Below are positions 32,401 to 37,514 of a stretch of 37,514 nucleotides of DNA, piece after piece. Each line of letters starts with the position of its first letter. The stretch's first letter is position 1. The stretch is from Patescibacteria group bacterium (GTDB taxonomy: Bacteria > Patescibacteriota > Patescibacteriia > Patescibacteriales > UBA12465), in contig JAQUWT010000010.1 in assembly GCA_028692765.1 (NCBI GenBank), forward strand, positions 1-37,514, given 5' to 3'. A program made the position numbers and the translations under genes. The notes beneath the pieces were generated by a model, which saw only the letters and a program-made list of their open reading frames with translations, was not told the DNA's origin and did no database searches.

Positions 32401-35294
32401 GTCTCGATTCGAAAGGGACGGCTTCTCCTGAAGATGATGTCTGTCGAGGCGGCAATGGCCAGGAGGTGAGTGCGGATCCCACCAGTCCTGATTTCGGTTA
32501 TTGCGCCTATTATGATTGTCAAAGCGCTTCTTCTACTCCTCCCGGCGATCCGAGCCTATGTGCTTCTTCAACACCTAAGGTGTTTGGATTGTTTAAGAAT
32601 CTCGAATCATGCGTTGATAACTGTGCCGCCAGTCCCGGTTTATCTTTTTGCGGTCAATTCGACGGTGATTTAGTGTCTTGCTCGGCCGCCAGCGGTTGTT
32701 GCTTTAACTTTAATGACCAGAAGTGCAGCAGTGGCGCCCAGATGCTTGGTGGTTATTGCGCCTATTATAACTGTCAGGCGGCTCCTAATGAGTCACAGTG
32801 CGACCCTAATCCTTCTCCGATAGGAACTTACAATAGCCAGACGGCTTGTGGTATCGGTTGTGCCCAGCCACCTTTGGGCGGCTTAGGTAAAGATTGCCGT
32901 AACTTAACTTCTTCTAGCGGAGATTGTAATCAGTCTTTTTGTTCTTCTCCCTTCGCTTGCCTTAATAATACCGGTAACGTCGGCCTTCCCGGAGATTGCG
33001 GCACTTGCTGCTGCCAGGTAGGCAATCCTAATTCTTGTTCAGGCATCGGTAACGGCAGTCTGGTCTGCCAGCCTAATCAGGCCCCTTGTTCCGGAGAAGA
33101 CCGCGGCTTGTGTTGCGGTTGTAGCCAGGATGCCGATTGTGGCAATGCCGATACTTTAGGCTGCGATGCGGGTGCTTGCTGCCGTACTCGACCTTCGGTG
33201 TTAAGCGAACAGCTAATACCTTCCCACGGTGCTACCGGTGTTTGTCGTAACGCCAGTATTCAAGTGCCCTTTGATCAATTGATGGATGTGGGAAGCGTGA
33301 TGGATAATATTTTGTTATTAGAAGAGCATGATTACGGTACTGGTGTTTGCCCGGCCGGTACCTTTTTGGCCTCTGCCGGCGCTGTTAATACAATTAATCA
33401 TAATTGGCTGGCCAAAGCTTACTATCAAGTTAAGTCGGCTTTCTCCTCGATTTTGGACCGCTTAGGCTTGTCTTCTCCGACAGTTTTAGCTTTAAATCAG
33501 CCGGCGCCGGATAAGCTCTATTGTTCGGTTCCGGGCAGTATTTCAGTTATCAATAATGGCAACGGCAGTGTGGCAGAATTTATTCCTAAAAAATTACTAT
33601 CCCCAGCCACCAATTATTATGTGATTGTTAAGGGCGATGAATCTTTAGATAGCAATGCCGGCGTTTTGAGTCAATGGCAGCTCGGTCTTAACGGTCCCGG
33701 ATATTTAAATTTGGGAACGAATAGTTATATTGAGGGTGAAAATATTGATTTTAATAATTTATCTTTTAAAAATTCTTATATTGCGGGATTTACTACTTTG
33801 GCTCAGCAAGGCGCCAATGCCGGCATTTGCGCTGTTGACTATGTGACCACCGAGCCGGCCTCCTATCTTTTCCAGAATACCGATAACGATATTAATGAAG
33901 ATGATTCTAACCCTCAGAGCAATAGTTTTGACACTAAAAATGACCGAGATAAATTGTTTGAAGCCGGCGCTTACAGCGCTGATGGCCAGCTTTTACATCC
34001 CAGTTCCGGCTATTATTGGGATTGGTCTTGGAATGTCGCTAAACCCAGTATCGCCAGCATTGCTTATGTCAGCGGCTTGGCGGCTAACCAAGCTTTAGTG
34101 GCGGCCGCTTCCGGCGTTTCTGATGACTCAACCATCCTCTCCGCCCAAATCGATATGAATCGGTTTTCGGCGCCTAATTGTAATAGCTCATCTTCATGTG
34201 TCTGTGCCGAGCCGGAATGCGTAAATAATTGCTGTAATGTTTATCAAGAAGGCGACGGCCTGCAAGCAGAAACTCCTCTCTTTATCTTCCTATGTAAGAA
34301 TCCTTGGCCGGCAGTTAACCCGGTAACTTTAGCTTGGTCGCCTTGGTATGATACTTGCGTTGGTGCTATCGGCAGTTGTGCCAATTATAATTATAAGTTC
34401 TATTATTGTCGTGATGCCGGTGTCGATGGCATGTCTGATGATTTGCCGGCAATGATTAATCCGGCTGTTATCCGCGGTACCAGTAATTCTTTAATTTGTA
34501 GCGAAGGGCAGACCGCTTGCTCCAGCTTAGGCGCCACTTGCGGCCCGGATAATAATTATGACGGTGTCGGCGATGGTTTCTGTATTTGGAATATTCTAAA
34601 AGAGTCATATTTTTTCAAAGAGGCCACGCCGCAGATTGGCGCGATTACCGCTGCCATTAATCAAGAAGACGGCGATTCGGTGCGTTTAGAGTGGTATGGA
34701 GCCGCCAGTATAATTTATAACGCCAACGCCAATTTGATGGGTAAATATCGCTTATATTACGCGCCAATATCTTCAGGTAATATGTCTTTTGTCGATATTA
34801 AGCCCACGGATGCTTATATGACCGGCATTTCCGGTCCGGTTTGCACGCCCTCGGCTCCAGCTAGCGGTGAAAATTATTCTTGCCATTATTTATTGAAAGG
34901 ACTGCAATCTGGTGAAAATTATCGTTTTCGTATTTCAGCCATTTCTTCGACCCAAGTGGAAAGCCCCTTATCTGAAGAGAAGACGGTGACGGTGACCGAT
35001 GCTTTAGCGCCGGCTGCCCCCCAGGGTCTAACGGCGACAATTGTTAGCGGGCAGCGTTTGCATTTTGTCTGGCAGGCCAATACTGATGATACTGCTTTTT
35101 ATCGTCTTTATCACGGCGTTAGCAGTGGCCAATACGGAGAGTCTTATGATTCCGACGAGCAGGCGACGGCGATGGATATTGATTTGCATCAATTCAGCCC
35201 CGGTATTCATTATTTTGCCTTATCCGCCTTGGACGCTTCTAATAATGAGAGCAATAAATCGGCGCAGATAACCATTGTTGTTCCCGCGCCCTAA
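29415..35294 (+). CDS. Giant VirB2-fused Cys-rich surface protein, 1959 aa
   Basis: A signal peptide ends near SAQ (residue 37). The VirB2-like two-helix module follows, with about 70 of 93 residues identical to the preceding paralogue (hand count). Then, in order: a Cys-rich stretch (140-245); four IPT/TIG-like domains starting at about 248 (TNISPSGG), 379 (LLTPDSG), 475 (YFEPSSG) and 575 (IFPTRGQIGTPVEIWG); a very Cys-rich region (about 660-1255) with repeats such as GYCAYY(D/N)CQ; a Big_5-like domain from 1259 interrupted by a helical insert (about 1322-1362); another Cys cluster near 1581-1600; and two fibronectin-III-like domains (about 1736 and 1864 to the end). There is no C-terminal anchor, so the N-terminal helices hold it. 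It starts 74 bases after the first paralogue. Confidence 0.88.
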   Translation: MLNKPSFVTKNKKFIIRIAVFLFLLSASLIFAGLASAQIDVGVNEINNDIALSAGDPRTIAARIINIVMLVLGVLAVGLIIYGGFIWMTSNGEEDKVEKAKKILRNGVIGLVIILSAWGIASFILSRLIGATNGNGSSGSCSSGQSLSCGCGGSMSCIDGSWGPCLGSDCNYGGGPISCDSSPLSGCQAADQICSVDSFCDADTCSCLPKGELGDPCDADTNTPTCEADNNKCAEYLSCDPDSCTCYGPPVITNISPSGGFCNEDGDLSCTSDADCSLGCNFTTPNGTADNIVTISGSNFGQYDPLTSKVVFSTDAIGLNPTNLNPDCIDSWTNTQIIVVVPDTAMTGAVRVITADNQTDSTNDDNGPIIDDFVVNSIVRPGLCLLTPDSGLLSEQVNYRGVNLYGGEAYFGNYDKNVRGLASDFINPAGLAGTTTIPNVNKGKMSSFVVASIAGNNEKSNYVRFVKQAEPNQGPYISYFEPSSGRAGQYVTIHGSGFGGARGASKVFFGETEASYDFPEVCANSIWKDSQVIVKVPADINDGSYELRMEINEEEINSQNANPNAFTVDANSSLKTSICRIFPTRGQIGTPVEIWGEYFGDNGGNALTVFSYNRSVSGQISLEQSAQKLNPNVPDNAVTGAVKVVKNSEWGNDVNFEIGTCVDNGDCGGDTCCPAGTYKQGRCAASLAECYVDIPNSVFEWNFSTGFGGVEGDDEFDSCQGMAQALGACQVGAFCPNSPGLCSPYAGGTKVLGACDSSCATVPACAELGEGACVYDSQSDKCFINNNTCSLNSNISYTLGQQEFSAVQSCKSFSQFGNQSHWQISVASSCPNGWTRIDGGHCVDSVSATESTCSLCPANFNCQQIGGEGRCVSTELCPGSASCNGTSCLADTSARCDCCCEIGQDARDCCSPLTCSGTCGSDTSDDKAGLGQCSGCMVDSDGNGAISPEEQLLSDQACNCSAHSGKYCDISVPTGACVDCSRLSAESCLDHSQSCCLDSKGTASPEDDVCRGGNGQEVSADPTSPDFGYCAYYDCQSASSTPPGDPSLCASSTPKVFGLFKNLESCVDNCAASPGLSFCGQFDGDLVSCSAASGCCFNFNDQKCSSGAQMLGGYCAYYNCQAAPNESQCDPNPSPIGTYNSQTACGIGCAQPPLGGLGKDCRNLTSSSGDCNQSFCSSPFACLNNTGNVGLPGDCGTCCCQVGNPNSCSGIGNGSLVCQPNQAPCSGEDRGLCCGCSQDADCGNADTLGCDAGACCRTRPSVLSEQLIPSHGATGVCRNASIQVPFDQLMDVGSVMDNILLLEEHDYGTGVCPAGTFLASAGAVNTINHNWLAKAYYQVKSAFSSILDRLGLSSPTVLALNQPAPDKLYCSVPGSISVINNGNGSVAEFIPKKLLSPATNYYVIVKGDESLDSNAGVLSQWQLGLNGPGYLNLGTNSYIEGENIDFNNLSFKNSYIAGFTTLAQQGANAGICAVDYVTTEPASYLFQNTDNDINEDDSNPQSNSFDTKNDRDKLFEAGAYSADGQLLHPSSGYYWDWSWNVAKPSIASIAYVSGLAANQALVAAASGVSDDSTILSAQIDMNRFSAPNCNSSSSCVCAEPECVNNCCNVYQEGDGLQAETPLFIFLCKNPWPAVNPVTLAWSPWYDTCVGAIGSCANYNYKFYYCRDAGVDGMSDDLPAMINPAVIRGTSNSLICSEGQTACSSLGATCGPDNNYDGVGDGFCIWNILKESYFFKEATPQIGAITAAINQEDGDSVRLEWYGAASIIYNANANLMGKYRLYYAPISSGNMSFVDIKPTDAYMTGISGPVCTPSAPASGENYSCHYLLKGLQSGENYRFRISAISSTQVESPLSEEKTVTVTDALAPAAPQGLTATIVSGQRLHFVWQANTDDTAFYRLYHGVSSGQYGESYDSDEQATAMDIDLHQFSPGIHYFALSALDASNNESNKSAQITIVVPAP

Positions 35295-35304
35295 ATAAAT
35301 TTAT

Positions 35305-37514
35305 ATGAACAAGCGAGGCTATTTCTATGCTTTAATAATCGCAGTTTTTATTTTTTCTTGGAGCCATTCCAGTCGAGCCGCTGAGTCTATTGGTGGCGAT
35401 ACAATTGCTGGCCAGGCAGCTAATAATGCTTTTATCGATGATAATACCAGCGACGTTATTGCTGTTAGGGTTTTGCCTAATCCTAACCATTATAGTGCCG
35501 CCCGCTGGTATAAGAGCCAGGGATTTTCCGGTTCTCCTCAAGCTTTATTGGTCGATGGCTATGATGCCGTCCGCGACGGCCGAACCGTTTATGTAAATGC
35601 CGCCAATGTTAATTTGGCCACTAAAGACATTTATACCAATATCTACTTGATTTCTTATAATCAAAATCCCAACTTAAAGACGGTGGATGTTTTGGGCCAA
35701 ATTGTTAGCCATTGGCGTTTTAATAGTAATTTGAATACGGCCGGCAATTGCTACATTTCTACTTTGCTTTGCGAAAATGACAGCGATTGCGTCCAGGGAC
35801 AATATTGTTTTGGCAAGACCGAAGCACCCGGACGTTGCCGTCCTCAAGAAAATCCTGCTTGTTATACCGATGCCGATTGTGGTCAAGGATTATATTGCGA
35901 CAGTTTGCGCGCTAAAGTGGCCAGAGATGTAAGACGCTTAGGCATGCTTGGCGATTTACGCGAGTCTCTTTCCGCCTTTAAAAAAACTAATAGTAAATAT
36001 CCGATACTCGGAGCTGGGACCTATCTGCCTTTAAGCAGTATGTCCGTTTGGCCGAGTTGGCAGTCTCTATTTTTGCCACAGCTCGGGGCGTCTCAGTCAT
36101 TAATCGACCCTATTAATAAGCTTGGCCCTTGTGCCGGTTATGATAATGAGACTTGCTGGAACAAGGAAACTAACGCTTTTGCTGATCCCAATCCTCAAGA
36201 TAATAATTTAGAACTGCCGGGCGGTAGCTACGCCTTTGTCTATTCCGGAGATAGTAACGGCTCAAATTATATTCTTTGTGCGGCCATGGAAACCAAAAGT
36301 TTGGGCTACAACACCACCGAAGGACAGCTGGCGGAATCGGGCTGTGTTTCCAGCGGTTCTGCTTATGTTGGTTCCGGCAATAATTTGGCGCCGGTCCTTA
36401 TCGCGACCAATCTGCAAGGGCAGCAAGACCAGGAATTTAACGGATTTATTAAAGTGATTGACCCCGATGGCAATCCGATGGATTGGTCTATAAATACCGC
36501 CGCTACCACCTGGACTAATTGGCGCAATAACGGTCAGAACAATGTTGCTCCCATTATGCTTGATACTTCCAACCCCAATCAGAAGAAAATTTATGCGCAA
36601 GCGGCTGGCAATCCCGGCACCTATAACTTGTCTTTGTCGGTAGCCGATGGTCAGGGTGGCGTGTTATCAACGGTCACGCCGATTACCATTATCAATACCG
36701 CTCCTTTAATTCAGTCTGATGATATTTATTATTATCCTAGCACGGTTATTCCCCTCACTATTAATTTTAGCATCAGCGATAAAGACCAGCCTCTTTCTTA
36801 TACCATCGCAAAAGCAACCTGGAATTCCGGCCCCTATGATTTATTAGCTCCGGCTAATGCTACTTTTTTAGCGGAAAGCCATAATCAGGTTGGCGATACT
36901 GTTTATTACACCCTCAAGTACAATCTCCATACCAGTAATAAGTTCACGCATGACACGACTTTCGTGTATGTGATTACGGCTAAGGATAAATATAATAATA
37001 CCGCTACCAGACAATTAAATATTAATATCAAGATTGATCCGCCTACTTTAGATTTTAATTGCGCTTCTGCGGTGCGGGCTGGTTCTTATTATTCTTGCGG
37101 CTTGGGATTTAAACAGCAAGGCGACCATACGGTTACTTATAGCGCTGTCGGCTCTCTGCCCGACGGTTTAAGCATCGGCGAGGCGACACAGCCCGGCGGC
37201 GGTGTCGGCGGCGGCTCTGTCCAAGCATCGCGCGGCGCTTTATGGCGTTTCGTTGCTAAACTGTCTTCTTGGTTTAAGGCTGCTGAGGCGGCAGTCGTCA
37301 ATATTCAATATGCCTTGCAGGGAACGCCGACCACGGCCGCATCCGCTGTGTCCATTAAGATTAAGGCGGAGAATGAATTTGGCGCCGTTTCTGAAAGGGA
37401 ATTTTTACTTAACATATATAATTATTGCGGTGACGGGGTGCGCCAGACTCCAAATTTAGAGGGGCGGGGAGGATTTTATAATGATGGCCATGAAGATTGT
37501 GACGGCAATAGCGG
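35305..37514 (+). CDS. Exported protein with pseudopilin-like and Ig-like domains (partial, 736+ aa)
   Basis: The frame opens at ATG 35305, 10 bases after the preceding stop, and stays open to the window edge. A signal peptide ends near SRAAES (about residue 25). There is no VirB2 module. After a beta-rich N-domain come three C-x(n)-D-C motifs (CENDSDC, CYTDADC), then residues 203-335 resemble the globular part of a GspG-type pseudopilin (ARDVRRLGMLGDLRESLSAF, then KYPIL) without the hydrophobic helix. Ig-like/cadherin-like domains begin near 362 and 465. A He_PIG-type domain (LPDGLSIGE ... GTPTTAAS) is split by an insert at about 630-668. The last residues, CGDGVRQTPN and HEDCDG, begin a Cys-rich CGDG...CDG repeat that continues beyond the window. 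Probably co-transcribed with the two VirB2-fused genes. Confidence 0.88.
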   Translation, partial: MNKRGYFYALIIAVFIFSWSHSSRAAESIGGDTIAGQAANNAFIDDNTSDVIAVRVLPNPNHYSAARWYKSQGFSGSPQALLVDGYDAVRDGRTVYVNAANVNLATKDIYTNIYLISYNQNPNLKTVDVLGQIVSHWRFNSNLNTAGNCYISTLLCENDSDCVQGQYCFGKTEAPGRCRPQENPACYTDADCGQGLYCDSLRAKVARDVRRLGMLGDLRESLSAFKKTNSKYPILGAGTYLPLSSMSVWPSWQSLFLPQLGASQSLIDPINKLGPCAGYDNETCWNKETNAFADPNPQDNNLELPGGSYAFVYSGDSNGSNYILCAAMETKSLGYNTTEGQLAESGCVSSGSAYVGSGNNLAPVLIATNLQGQQDQEFNGFIKVIDPDGNPMDWSINTAATTWTNWRNNGQNNVAPIMLDTSNPNQKKIYAQAAGNPGTYNLSLSVADGQGGVLSTVTPITIINTAPLIQSDDIYYYPSTVIPLTINFSISDKDQPLSYTIAKATWNSGPYDLLAPANATFLAESHNQVGDTVYYTLKYNLHTSNKFTHDTTFVYVITAKDKYNNTATRQLNINIKIDPPTLDFNCASAVRAGSYYSCGLGFKQQGDHTVTYSAVGSLPDGLSIGEATQPGGGVGGGSVQASRGALWRFVAKLSSWFKAAEAAVVNIQYALQGTPTTAASAVSIKIKAENEFGAVSEREFLLNIYNYCGDGVRQTPNLEGRGGFYNDGHEDCDGNS

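Noticed and set aside
26668-37514. The three surface proteins as one frameshifted gene
   Set aside because: Each begins with its own signal peptide, each of the first two ends at a stop after a complete domain, and the gaps (74 and 10 bases) hold normal start contexts.

Overview
The window looks like a chromosomal segment of a Candidate Phyla Radiation (Patescibacteria) bacterium, probably of the Parcubacteria/ABY1 type. This rests on four things: the 16S rRNA fragment, whose universal primer sites carry substitutions of the CPR kind; a run of very large membrane and surface proteins of unknown function; VirB2-like pilin modules fused to Cys-rich and Ig-like ectodomains; and compact gene spacing with almost no Shine-Dalgarno sites. 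The exact lineage is an inference. The standard code applies: several genes end in TGA, so the TGA=Gly code of Gracilibacteria/SR1 is excluded.

Layout. 1-908 (minus): 5' part of a 16S rRNA gene that runs off the left edge, with its leader and promoter. 1253-5620 (plus): a 57-aa ORF and a 1391-aa membrane protein of unknown role, closed by a terminator. 5798-6697: an isolated secreted protein with its own promoter and terminator and some Bacteroidetes-like traits. 6916-11270: a compact operon of a metallo-beta-lactamase-fold hydrolase, nucleoside diphosphate kinase, a membrane protein with a Cys tail, and gyrA. 11376-14705: rmuC, a nucleotidyltransferase-fold protein and an O-antigen-ligase-like protein. 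14642-15660 (minus): radC and a small gene that overlaps the ligase gene tail to tail. 15738-22768: M16 peptidase, UvrD-type helicase fused to a RecB-type nuclease, SanA/YdcF protein, ruvB and queA. 22886-25054: lepB behind a structured leader, hisS, and rpsU. 25114-26577 (minus): a short Rel enzyme, convergent with rpsU across a bidirectional terminator. 26668 to the right edge: three consecutive giant exported proteins.

The most unusual part is the last 11 kb. The first two proteins share an N-terminal signal peptide plus two-helix VirB2/TrbC-like module (about three quarters identical by hand count). Each then continues into a different large ectodomain of Ig-like, IPT/TIG, Cys-rich or fibronectin-like modules. 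The third has a signal peptide, a GspG-like pseudopilin globular domain without its helix, and Ig-like domains. In two of the three, an Ig-like fold appears to be interrupted by a short amphipathic helix. I read this as a surface display or attachment apparatus, possibly for host contact, but no function is proven.

Regulation. Candidate promoters recur as TTGACA-like, then about 17 bases ending in TGA, then TATAAT, which suggests a lineage-specific extended -10. Two genes (rmuC, M16 peptidase) seem to be transcribed nearly leaderless. The one convincing Shine-Dalgarno is in front of rpsU, the gene for bS21, which recalls the bS21 autoregulation known in Bacteroidetes.
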